From Ruegeria atlantica (lineage in GTDB: Bacteria; Pseudomonadota; Alphaproteobacteria; Rhodobacterales; Rhodobacteraceae): a stretch of DNA of 64,000 nt. Below the pieces are notes generated by a model, which ran no database searches, was not told the origin of the DNA, and worked only from the letters and a program-made list of their open reading frames with translations. Numbering within the stretch: the stretch's first letter is position 1; each line of letters opens with the position of its first letter. Made by a program: the position numbers and the translations under genes. The stretch spans positions 166,786 to 230,785 of the forward strand of contig NZ_WQFE01000007.1 in the NCBI RefSeq assembly GCF_013033965.1, read 5' to 3'. Positions 51,722 through 59,260 of this stretch are shown piece after piece.

Positions 51722-52447
51722 CTAGGTTGCAATGCTTGCAATCCGATCAAGCTCGTCGGCGACCAGCAAAGGTGCAAGAACCATTGCATCATGACCTGTT
51801 GCGATCTGCGTAACAGGCCAACTTTTCTGTTGCGCACGGGTCAGCGATAGGTTGGCCGGTGCGTAAGGTGGGTCAGCGCATTGGATGTAGTGAACATCCA
51901 TCCCATCGCCAGCGGGACGGTCAAGGCACAACGCGGTTGTCATCGTTGCAAACGGATGTGGGGTGAGGCGGTCTTTGATGAAGGCAACATCCTCATCTTT
52001 GGTCACGCCCATGGCGTCTGGTTTCACCGGCGGCAGGGTCAGTCCGCCGCTGCTGGATTGCGCCAGGTCTGATCGCGCCTTGGCAAGTGCCGGATCTAAA
52101 AGTCCCATCCAGGTTTCACCAGATTCGAGAATTGCACCATCGAGGTAGATCAGCTTGGCTATTCTGTCCCCAATGCGGTCAGCGACGCCAGTAACGGTCG
52201 CGCCTCCGAAACTGTGGCCAACCAAAACAACGTCCTGCAATTGCTCAAAAAGCATATGTTGTACGATATCTTCGACAAATGTTGCCAGCGTGATGTCCTT
52301 GGTCAGCAAGTGGGATCGTTCCCCTACCCCCGTATTGGTCGGCGTTTCCACTCGATATCCCCGTTTTTTCAGGATTTCGGCCACACGCGACCAACACCAG
52401 CCGCCGTGCCAAAGCCCGTGAACAAGAACAAACGTCTGCGGCTTCAT
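51722..52447 (-). CDS. Alpha/beta hydrolase (EstC/salicylate-esterase-like)
   Basis: This 241-residue hydrolase has FVLVHGLWHGGWCWSRVAEILKKRGYRV, the nucleophile elbow VLVGHSFGG, and a C-terminal ATGHDAMVLAPLLVAD with the catalytic histidine. These traits fit the plant-MES/EstC-like branch of small esterases. The ATG at 52447 follows GGAGGC with somewhat long spacing; codons to 52510 are open upstream. It stands alone; the 275-bp interval 51447-51721 has no gene I can name. Confidence 0.85.
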   Translation of the reverse strand: MKPQTFVLVHGLWHGGWCWSRVAEILKKRGYRVETPTNTGVGERSHLLTKDITLATFVEDIVQHMLFEQLQDVVLVGHSFGGATVTGVADRIGDRIAKLIYLDGAILESGETWMGLLDPALAKARSDLAQSSSGGLTLPPVKPDAMGVTKDEDVAFIKDRLTPHPFATMTTALCLDRPAGDGMDVHYIQCADPPYAPANLSLTRAQQKSWPVTQIATGHDAMVLAPLLVADELDRIASIAT

Positions 52448-52534
52448 AAAGATCTCGCCTCCATTGGGGAACTGCTCTCTCAAGGTATGCACTAAAGGAA
52501 TATTGGCCAAATGGATTCATAGCCGCGATCGAGG

Positions 52535-52566
52535 GCAACAGAACCCAGCGCAAAGGGTTCTGTTGC
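52535..52566. repeat. Back-to-back IS6-like ends (perfect 12-bp inverted repeat)
   Basis: GCAACAGAACCC at 52535-52546 is followed after 8 nt by its exact reverse complement at 52555-52566. GGGTTCTGTTGC resembles the terminal repeat of IS6/IS257-type elements, which end in GGTTCTGTTGCAAA and make 8-bp target duplications. The two ends point away from each other. Confidence 0.45.
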
Positions 52567-52647
52567 AACCCGGCTTTCCGCTTAGTGCGCAATATTATGA
52601 TGTTTTGCACATTAGTTGAACTACTCTCAAAAATCCATATTATATCC

Positions 52648-52664
52648 GATAAGTATCCCTTATC
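52648..52664. promoter_or_regulatory. 17-bp inverted repeat upstream of the recombinase
   Basis: GATAAGTATCCCTTATC has 6-bp arms around a 5-bp centre and lies in AT-rich DNA about 290 bp before the tyrosine recombinase. This is a size seen for recombinase core sites or dimeric operators. The remainder of 52448-52951 has no gene. Confidence 0.35.
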
Positions 52665-52951
52665 ATGCTTGATTGATTTTACCGGGGAATGGGCGCAGAA
52701 TGCGGGCCATGAAGTGTCGGTTTTCCTTAACCAATGGACTCGCGACGGCATTGGTCCGTAACCCGTAGACCCCTGCCCCGATCCGGCAGCAAACCATATT
52801 AGATGCAGCACAGTAACCTGCAATTTTGTAAACAAATACCGGCACAAATCTGGTCCGCATCTACACTTAAAGGAACAACTCAGCGTAAGGCCAACCATGA
52901 AACATGGTGAAAACAAGCAAGAACAGTCTACAGGTTAGGGAAAATCGACAC

Positions 52952-54007
52952 ATGAAGCCCCCTGCCCCATACCTCCCTGCGGCCGCCCCTGCCCTCTCGG
53001 ACACAGATCAGGAGGCGCTCACTGATCTTTATGTGCGCGGCACACCGGAAAACACGCTGCGGGCATATGAACGGGATCTGCTTTATGTCACCGCCTGGAA
53101 GTCCGAGCGGTTCGCAGCGACGCTGAACTGGCCGGAAAGTGAGGCCACCGCTCTCGCCTTCATTCTCGATCACGCCCGCGATCTGAATGACGCACCAGAA
53201 ACGGATGTGGCGCGCGAAACCGCAGAAGCGCTAATTGCTCAGGGGCTGCGCAAGTCCCTCGCCTGCCCTGCCCCTTCAACGCTGGACCGGCGCATCGCCT
53301 CCTGGTTGGCCTTCCACCGGATGAAGAACCTCGCCTCCCCGTTTGATGCGCCTCAGGTGAAACAGGCCCGGTCCAAAGCGCGCCGTGCCGCCGCCCGGCC
53401 CCCTGCCCCGAAATCTGCTCACCCGATTACCCGCGATGTGCTGGAGCAGCTGCTGGCCACCTGTCGCGGCTCTCGCCGGGATTGTCGCGACCGGGCTTTG
53501 CTGATGCTGGGTTGGGCCAGCGGCGGTCGGCGACGCTCCGAGATTACGGCTCTGATGCGCGAGGACGTGTCGCTGAAAGAGTTCGATAAGGAAGGTCTGG
53601 TCTGGCTTTCGCTGCTGGAGACCAAGACCACCGCCAAGGGTGAGACCCCGCGGCTGGTGCTAAAAGGCCGTGCCGCGCAAGCCTTGGTGCATTGGATCGA
53701 GGTTGGACAGATTAATAACGGGCCACTGTTCAGACCAGTCTCAAAAGCGGATCGTGTGTTGAAACGTCGGCTTTCGCCGGACGCTATCTATCAGATCGTC
53801 AAACATCGCCTTCAGTTGGCAGGGTTGCCGGAGGACTTCGCCTCGCCGCACGGGTTGCGGTCCGGGTTCCTGACCCAGGCGGCGCTCGATGGGGCTCCGA
53901 TCCAGGCCGCCATGCGCCTCTCGCTGCACCGCTCCATGGCCCAGGCACAAAAGTACTATGACGACGTCGATATCGCAGAAAACCCGGCGACGGACCTGTT
54001 GGGGTGA
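52952..54007 (+). CDS. Tyrosine recombinase / integrase
   Basis: This 351-residue protein has an N-terminal SAM-like DNA-binding domain (TPENTLRAYERDLLYVTAWKSE) and a catalytic domain with the arginine in WASGGRRRSEITAL, HGLR (box II His-x-x-Arg, SPHGLRSGFLTQAAL), the second His in LSLHRSMAQA and the nucleophilic tyrosine in QKYYDD. Such enzymes near replicon genes resolve plasmid dimers or move gene cassettes. The ATG at 52952 was chosen as the domain start. It lies 427 bp before repA, consistent with a backbone multimer-resolution role. Confidence 0.87.
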   Translation: MKPPAPYLPAAAPALSDTDQEALTDLYVRGTPENTLRAYERDLLYVTAWKSERFAATLNWPESEATALAFILDHARDLNDAPETDVARETAEALIAQGLRKSLACPAPSTLDRRIASWLAFHRMKNLASPFDAPQVKQARSKARRAAARPPAPKSAHPITRDVLEQLLATCRGSRRDCRDRALLMLGWASGGRRRSEITALMREDVSLKEFDKEGLVWLSLLETKTTAKGETPRLVLKGRAAQALVHWIEVGQINNGPLFRPVSKADRVLKRRLSPDAIYQIVKHRLQLAGLPEDFASPHGLRSGFLTQAALDGAPIQAAMRLSLHRSMAQAQKYYDDVDIAENPATDLLG

Positions 54008-54434
54008 GCACTTACTGATTGTTCAAAGCAATCTCAGCCCGAAGGATATGCTGACTACCGCGACTATGTATTATTCTCTGCTCCGCCTTCAAAGTGGCCA
54101 GCGCGGAAACATATGCAGCAGATCGCAATAGATCTTCAAATTGATCGACTAGCTGACGATGTTGCAAACATGTCTTGAGATGGCAGTGTCACTTTGCACT
54201 CCGCTAGCACAGGTCCCAGCAGGTTTGCGAGAGCACAGGATGCGATGCGCATGGCAAGAGAGCCTGCATTTTGTGTCACCTCAAAAAAGTTCACAGCTGT
54301 GAACTATTCCAACAACATGTGGTAGAGCTCTTAGCTCACTACCCTACATGTAAAAAAAGGTTGACTTGAATCATTTCATCAGGTCTCAGTGATGGTAGAG
54401 CGTAAATCGCCAATTCGAGCATACAGATGTAACC
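54008..54434. promoter_or_regulatory. repABC upstream region with promoter elements
   Basis: This 427-bp region has no gene. It contains the first parS palindrome (54289-54304), an inverted repeat with GGTAG/CTACC arms at 54321-54343 that may bind RepA, and a TTGACT -35-like hexamer at 54361. The repABC promoter probably lies in 54320-54400. Confidence 0.55.
54289..54304. promoter_or_regulatory. parS centromere site 1
   Basis: GTTCACAGCTGTGAAC is a perfect 16-bp palindrome (18 bp including flanking A/T) of the repABC parS type, bound by RepB for partition. Identical copies lie at 55825 and 56636. Confidence 0.85.
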
Positions 54435-55619
54435 ATGATCCCAACCACACCCATAGCATCAACTTCTCCAGTTGATATCAGCAGTGAGATCAGTAGTCGA
54501 TTGAATCTCGCAATCAAAGAACACCTTCTTGCGGCCTATGCTCCAGACTCAACAAAGCAACTGCGCCTTTTCCCAGCTCAAGAGGTTTGTGACCTGATGG
54601 GCATTAGCCATCAGTATCTTCGCAAGGCAACTGTTGAGGGCGCTGTTCCCGAGGCCAGTGAGATCAATCACGGTCGTAGGTATTATACAGGTCAGGAAGT
54701 TTGGGAACTACGAAAACTTCTGGACGCCCGTAGTAAAACTCCAGGACGATACGTCCCACGACGGCGCGAAGGCGAGACGCTACAGCGAATTCAGGTGATG
54801 AATTTCAAGGGCGGATCGAGCAAATCCACGACATGTATTCACCTTGCGCATTACCTCGCCCTGCAAGGCTTCAGGGTGCTTTGTGTTGATCTTGATCCTC
54901 AAGCCTCGCTTTCGGCAATGTGTGGCCTTCAAACCGAGCTGGATGAGAGTATTGATACCGTTTACGACGCGATCACATACCATGACCCAATTCCAATGAA
55001 GGAAGTCATCCGAGAAACTTACTTTCCTGGCCTTTCGATCGCGCCCGGCGGACTGATGCTGTCCGAATTTGAGGCAGAGTCGGCCAAACTAAATAGCAAG
55101 CAACACCCCTTTTTCGCGCGCCTTCACGACGCTCTTATGTCAGTTGAGGCCGACTACGATGTGGTTCTGATCGATAGCCCCCCAAGCCTTGGCTTTATCA
55201 CAATGGGTGGTATGGCGGCCGCGACTTCAGTGATTGTGCCACTAACTCCTTCGATGCTCGATGTCGCGTCCACAGCGCAGTTTCTAAAAATGACTTCGTC
55301 GTACATGGAGGTAATTGAAAGAAGCGGAGCAAAACTTGTTTATGATAACTACCGTCTCTTGATTACGCGGGATGAGCCGGTCGACACACCATCTCAAACA
55401 ATTGTCGCGTTCATGCGGGCCCTCTTTCAAGAGCGAGTAATGACTGCAACCAGCCTGAAAAGCACCGCGATTAGCGATGCAGCGATGCTTCAGCAATCAA
55501 TCTATGAGCTGAACAGATCGGACCTGACACGTGCAACTTACGACCGAGCCAAGTCCTCTATGGATGCCGTTGGTAAAGAAGTAGAACATATGGTTCTTGA
55601 AGCATGGGGACGCAACTGA
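54435..55619 (+). CDS. repA: RepA, ParA-type partition ATPase
   Basis: This 394-residue ParA family protein has an N-terminal winged HTH region (about 45-100, DLMGISHQYLRKATVEGAVPEA), the deviant Walker A KGGSSKST (125-132), LCVDLDPQASLS and VVLIDSPPSLGFIT. In repABC plasmids RepA drives partition with RepB and represses the operon. The start at ATG 54435 gives the usual length. repB overlaps its stop (TGATG). Confidence 0.94.
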   Translation: MIPTTPIASTSPVDISSEISSRLNLAIKEHLLAAYAPDSTKQLRLFPAQEVCDLMGISHQYLRKATVEGAVPEASEINHGRRYYTGQEVWELRKLLDARSKTPGRYVPRRREGETLQRIQVMNFKGGSSKSTTCIHLAHYLALQGFRVLCVDLDPQASLSAMCGLQTELDESIDTVYDAITYHDPIPMKEVIRETYFPGLSIAPGGLMLSEFEAESAKLNSKQHPFFARLHDALMSVEADYDVVLIDSPPSLGFITMGGMAAATSVIVPLTPSMLDVASTAQFLKMTSSYMEVIERSGAKLVYDNYRLLITRDEPVDTPSQTIVAFMRALFQERVMTATSLKSTAISDAAMLQQSIYELNRSDLTRATYDRAKSSMDAVGKEVEHMVLEAWGRN

Positions 55620-56632
55620 TGGCAAAAGAACGCAGAGCAAGAAAGCGTCATTCCAGCATGATGGAGATCGCAGAACAAGCGACTATGGATGTCAAGGACG
55701 CGGCCCCCGCCCCTGCCCGACCAATCACTCCGGGTCTTCAATTCATTGAGGACACATATAACGCTATAGATGAGATAGACCCAGATCTTATCGATGACTG
55801 GGGCGTCGAAGACCGACTCGAGAAGTTCACAGCTGTGAACTCCGGAGCTGACGAAGACACGGACATACCCAACCATTCACTTGAACAATTGGCGGATAGC
55901 ATTCGAGAAAATGGTCAGCAAGTGCCAATTCAGGTGCGCCATGAACCTGGTCGAACCGGTCGTTACCAAATCATTTATGGTCGGCGTCGTCTTGCTGCCT
56001 GCCGCTATCTGAAAGAAAACTACCCAGATGAGAACATTAAGATTAAAGCCAATGTTGTCGATCTTGATGATGACAAGGCTCTGATTGCCAAGGCTCTTGA
56101 AAATGCGTCCAGGAAGGATCTCACATTCTATGAGCGCGCTCGATTTGCTACAGACATCATTGCTTCAGGAAAAAGCAGGTCAGAAGTCATAACAATCATG
56201 TCCCTGACCAAGTCTGGGTTGTCCAACCTAGAGCGCGTTACGAAGTCAATACCGCGAGAACTGGGTGATGCCATTGGAGCCGCGCCAGGCTTTGGTCGCA
56301 CCAAGTGGATGATCTTGGTGGACGCTTTAGATCAAAAGGTGATCACGCTTCGCAACGCATTCCGTGAACTGGAGAAACTGCCTCCCGACTCTTCTTCAGA
56401 CGAACGACTCCTGGCGCTGCTTGATGAGATAAAGAGGAAATCCGAAACACCTAGACCGAACCCCAGAATCGTCGGAGAGGGCCTGGCAACTGTCAAACAA
56501 GGAGCTTCCGGACTGAACATAAGTATAAATGACAGCGTAGCTCCGGGCTTCTCTGATTGGCTAGACGAACACATTGAATCTCTAATGAAGGAATTCCGGG
56601 ACCGCTTTGAGGCAGTAAGTGGACGGAAGTAA
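55619..56632 (+). CDS. repB: RepB, ParB-type centromere-binding protein
   Basis: This 337-residue ParB family protein has the ParB/Srx-like domain (HSLEQLADSIRENGQQVPIQVR, GRYQIIYGRRRLAACRYL), the ALIAKALENASRKDLTFYERARFA motif and an HTH (ITIMSLTKSGLSNLERVTKSIP). RepB binds parS and stimulates the RepA ATPase. One parS site lies inside its own coding sequence. The ATG at 55619 overlaps the repA stop; five codons upstream, a longer frame begins at 55604. Confidence 0.93.
   Translation: MAKERRARKRHSSMMEIAEQATMDVKDAAPAPARPITPGLQFIEDTYNAIDEIDPDLIDDWGVEDRLEKFTAVNSGADEDTDIPNHSLEQLADSIRENGQQVPIQVRHEPGRTGRYQIIYGRRRLAACRYLKENYPDENIKIKANVVDLDDDKALIAKALENASRKDLTFYERARFATDIIASGKSRSEVITIMSLTKSGLSNLERVTKSIPRELGDAIGAAPGFGRTKWMILVDALDQKVITLRNAFRELEKLPPDSSSDERLLALLDEIKRKSETPRPNPRIVGEGLATVKQGASGLNISINDSVAPGFSDWLDEHIESLMKEFRDRFEAVSGRK
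55825..55840. promoter_or_regulatory. parS site 2, inside repB
   Basis: An identical 16-bp palindrome (GTTCACAGCTGTGAAC) lies inside the repB coding sequence, where it encodes part of KFTAVNSG. Confidence 0.85.
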
Positions 56633-56635
56633 GAA

Positions 56636-56651
56636 GTTCACAGCTGTGAAC
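56636..56651. promoter_or_regulatory. parS site 3, between repB and repC
   Basis: The same 16-bp palindrome lies 3 bp after the repB stop, in the repB-repC intergenic region. Confidence 0.85.
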
Positions 56652-56773
56652 AAATCATAGGCAAGCGAGCAAAGGAGAAAAGGTAGAAAGAAATAGCCCC
56701 CGAAAGCGGTGATGCTCCCGAGGACCAAATCTTGTCTAGCAACTTGAACTTAGCTCCTCCCGAATCACCACAC

Positions 56774-56794
56774 AAGAAAAAACACCCTTGGGTG
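56774..56794 (-). terminator. Candidate terminator of the repABC antisense RNA
   Basis: On the minus strand CACCCAAGGGTG is followed by TTTTTTCTT, a short intrinsic-terminator-like element in the repB-repC intergenic region. Alphaproteobacterial repABC units encode a small counter-transcribed RNA here that limits RepC. The very short loop means other pairing is possible, and the promoter is not identified. Confidence 0.4.
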
Positions 56795-56826
56795 GGCGAT
56801 ATTTCTGTGTCTGCTGACAAAAAACC

Positions 56827-57909
56827 ATGAGGACAGTAACAAATTTCGCTCCATCAGGAGCAGTCAGGTCGTTGACCGGGCAGGGGGGTAGTGCGCCCAA
56901 ATGGATGCAACTCCGTGCCATAGAAGAGGCCCGTGAGCCACTTGGGCTGAAAGCAACAAGCATATCTATTGTTCGAGCCATGCTTTCATTTATGTCAGCT
57001 GACCGTGTCAGTGAAATGGCCGATGAACATCACATCGTCTATGCCAGCAATTCTTCAATAGCTGAGCGTGCCCACGTGAGCGTTCAAACAGTAGAGCGTC
57101 ACATCTCGAAGTTGGTAAAATTGGGCATCATTAAACGCACTACCGCAGCAAACGGTAAAAGATGGTGCAGACGAGACGGAGCAGGGCAGGTAACGCTGGT
57201 CAGTGGATTGTCGCTTCTACCCCTGGCAACCCGTCATGCGGAGTTTACAGCCCTCGCCGGTGATTATCGTCGTGCGCAAGAGGCCCTTCAGGTGCTTCGA
57301 GATGAATGCACAGTAGCGATGGCCCGGCTTCAAGGCGTCATCTCAGATGGAGTTCAGGATCTACTCGTTCGGGCGCGACTAATCCTACGCCGTCGGCCGC
57401 AACAGGACGTTCTTCAGGGGCTGCTGGACGAGATAAATGAGTGTGTTTCTGTGGAGAACCGCTCGTCGGAAACCTACGAGCCCATCAATTTGAGGGATGG
57501 CGGCGGCGAAATTGAGGGGCACAAAGAACATTTACTGATTCATAATAGTAAAAAAGAAGATCATTATTGGAAGAAGGTGACCCCGGATCAAATGGAACAC
57601 GCATTCCCTCGGCTGTGTTCAGAATTGCGGTTCGCGCGAGATCAAACACATTGTGATCGACTAATGGACCAATTGGCTGACCACATGCGACTTGGGGAGG
57701 GTTGGTATGCAATGAAATCATCACATCCCCCAGCGATACGCTTCATGGTCTTAGGTTATATTTTGCAACGCGTTGAAGGAGTGCGAAGCCATAGAGCGTA
57801 CCTGACGTGGATTATGAACAAGATTGATCGCGGAGAAATGGAACCGAGGAATCTCTTGATACCTCAGAAAACTAGGCGGGATGGATGGGAGGATCGCAAG
57901 AATACTTAA
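56827..57909 (+). CDS. repC: RepC replication initiator
   Basis: This 360-residue protein matches RepC of repABC plasmids: an N-terminal HTH domain (IVYASNSSIAERAHVSVQTVERHISKLVKLGIIKRTT), then RRDGAGQVTLVSGLSLLPLATRHAEF and a C-terminal RFMVLGYILQRVEGVRSHRAYL. RepC starts replication at an origin inside its own gene. It is somewhat shorter than the ~400-430 residues of rhizobial RepC. The ATG at 56827 lacks a strong ribosome-binding site, in keeping with control by the antisense RNA. Confidence 0.92.
   Translation: MRTVTNFAPSGAVRSLTGQGGSAPKWMQLRAIEEAREPLGLKATSISIVRAMLSFMSADRVSEMADEHHIVYASNSSIAERAHVSVQTVERHISKLVKLGIIKRTTAANGKRWCRRDGAGQVTLVSGLSLLPLATRHAEFTALAGDYRRAQEALQVLRDECTVAMARLQGVISDGVQDLLVRARLILRRRPQQDVLQGLLDEINECVSVENRSSETYEPINLRDGGGEIEGHKEHLLIHNSKKEDHYWKKVTPDQMEHAFPRLCSELRFARDQTHCDRLMDQLADHMRLGEGWYAMKSSHPPAIRFMVLGYILQRVEGVRSHRAYLTWIMNKIDRGEMEPRNLLIPQKTRRDGWEDRKNT
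57521..57570. other. AT-rich segment within repC, candidate oriV
   Basis: This roughly 50-bp AT-rich stretch (with CATAATAGTAAAAAAGAAG and TCATTATTGG) contrasts with its surroundings inside repC. The origin of repABC plasmids maps to an AT-rich part of repC, so this is the best candidate. Confidence 0.5.
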
Positions 57910-58177
57910 CGTGGTGCCCCGGATAGCGGCCAATTGCTCGAAGGCGCCACCGGAAACTCCCGCAGCGGTTTGTCTCTTCGTCAGATTTTTCCGCGCTGTA
58001 GCCCTCGCTGAATGCCGGAGCTTTGCGGTACGTTTACTACCTCATTCGCGAAGTTTAGACCCAATTGTCACAACGGCAAATACTGAGCCCAAATTGGCTG
58101 GCCAACCTGTCTTTTGTTTTGTAAGATAATGAAGTTAGGTGGCTTTCCTGTTGTTTTTAAAGGATAACTTTCCAGCT

Positions 58178-59260
58178 ATGGTATCGGCTCAACAACTCAT
58201 CGGACTCGTAAAGAGCCATGCAGAGGGTGACGTGGATCGCTTTTACGATCTGGCGATGCAACTTTCTGCGAGCGAAGAGCAAAAGGGTCATAGGCGCTTG
58301 GCCGAACAGCTACGTCAATGGGCGGAAATGGGGCAGAAAGCCCCGGTATCACACGCACCTGCTGTCACCCCGATAGCTGCTCCGCGCGGTGACATGGCAG
58401 CATTTCTTGCCGCCTCATACCCAACGGAGCGGGTTGTCGATGTCATTTTGCCTCTGCGTATTGAAGATGAGCTCGCCCATGTTGTTGTAGAGACGAGAAT
58501 GCGTGAGAAACTTGAGGAAAAGGGCCTAAAACCGCGACGCCGGCTTTTGTTGTCTGGCCCGCCGGGCACAGGAAAGACATTGAGCGCGTCAGCGCTTGCA
58601 GGAGAGCTTCAGTTTCCGCTGTTTTCCGTCATGTTGCACGGTTTGATCACCAAATTTATGGGCGAGACAGCTCAAAAGCTAAAAATGGTGTTTGACGCGG
58701 TTAAGACCACACGCGGCGTTTACTTGTTTGACGAGATCGACGCCCTTGCGGCTGCGCGCGGGAACGACAATGATGTCGGAGAAGCCAGGCGTGTGCTCAA
58801 TTCTTTCTTGCAGTTCCTCGACGAGGATACAGGGCCGTCCATTGTAATCGCCACAACCAATTTGCCTGATATTCTTGATCGTGCAGTATTGCGACGGTTC
58901 GATCTTGTACTCCCGTACGAGATGCCAGATGCGTCTTCGATCAGGCAGGCAATAGAGCGTCGTTTGATAAACTTCTCTATTGCTAGAATAAGCTGGAAAA
59001 AGGTGACGGACTTTGCCAATGGATTGTCTACAGCGGATGTTGTAGCCGCCGCTGAAGACGCAGCACGACGTGCGGTGCTTACAGATACAGACAAAATTGC
59101 GACACAAGATTTGATAGCGGCTCTCGAACGCCGCCGTTCATTACAAGTTTTAGGAACCGACACAGTTGGCAAGGAATCTTCGACACTTTCATCTTCGCAA
59201 CCTGGGAAAGGCACACCCGTTTCAAGCCAAAGGCGGGGGAGGTCAAAAAAGGCCAAGTGA
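58178..59260 (+). CDS. ietA: AAA+ ATPase of the IetAS module
   Basis: This 360-residue AAA+ protein has an N-terminal helical region (about 1-55, VKSHAEGDVDRFYDLAMQLSASEEQ), Walker A GPPGTGKT (127-134), Walker B VYLFDEIDAL, sensor 1 VIATTNLPDILDRAVLRRFD and a C-terminal lid. With the overlapping protease gene it matches IetA/IetS, the ATPase-subtilase pair described as a stability (toxin-antitoxin) module beside repABC on pTi plasmids of Agrobacterium and later listed among defence systems. The ATG at 58178 has AAAGGA upstream; a GTG at 58139 is an alternative. In the Ti-plasmid work IetA acted as the antitoxin. Confidence 0.87.
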   Translation: MVSAQQLIGLVKSHAEGDVDRFYDLAMQLSASEEQKGHRRLAEQLRQWAEMGQKAPVSHAPAVTPIAAPRGDMAAFLAASYPTERVVDVILPLRIEDELAHVVVETRMREKLEEKGLKPRRRLLLSGPPGTGKTLSASALAGELQFPLFSVMLHGLITKFMGETAQKLKMVFDAVKTTRGVYLFDEIDALAAARGNDNDVGEARRVLNSFLQFLDEDTGPSIVIATTNLPDILDRAVLRRFDLVLPYEMPDASSIRQAIERRLINFSIARISWKKVTDFANGLSTADVVAAAEDAARRAVLTDTDKIATQDLIAALERRRSLQVLGTDTVGKESSTLSSSQPGKGTPVSSQRRGRSKKAK

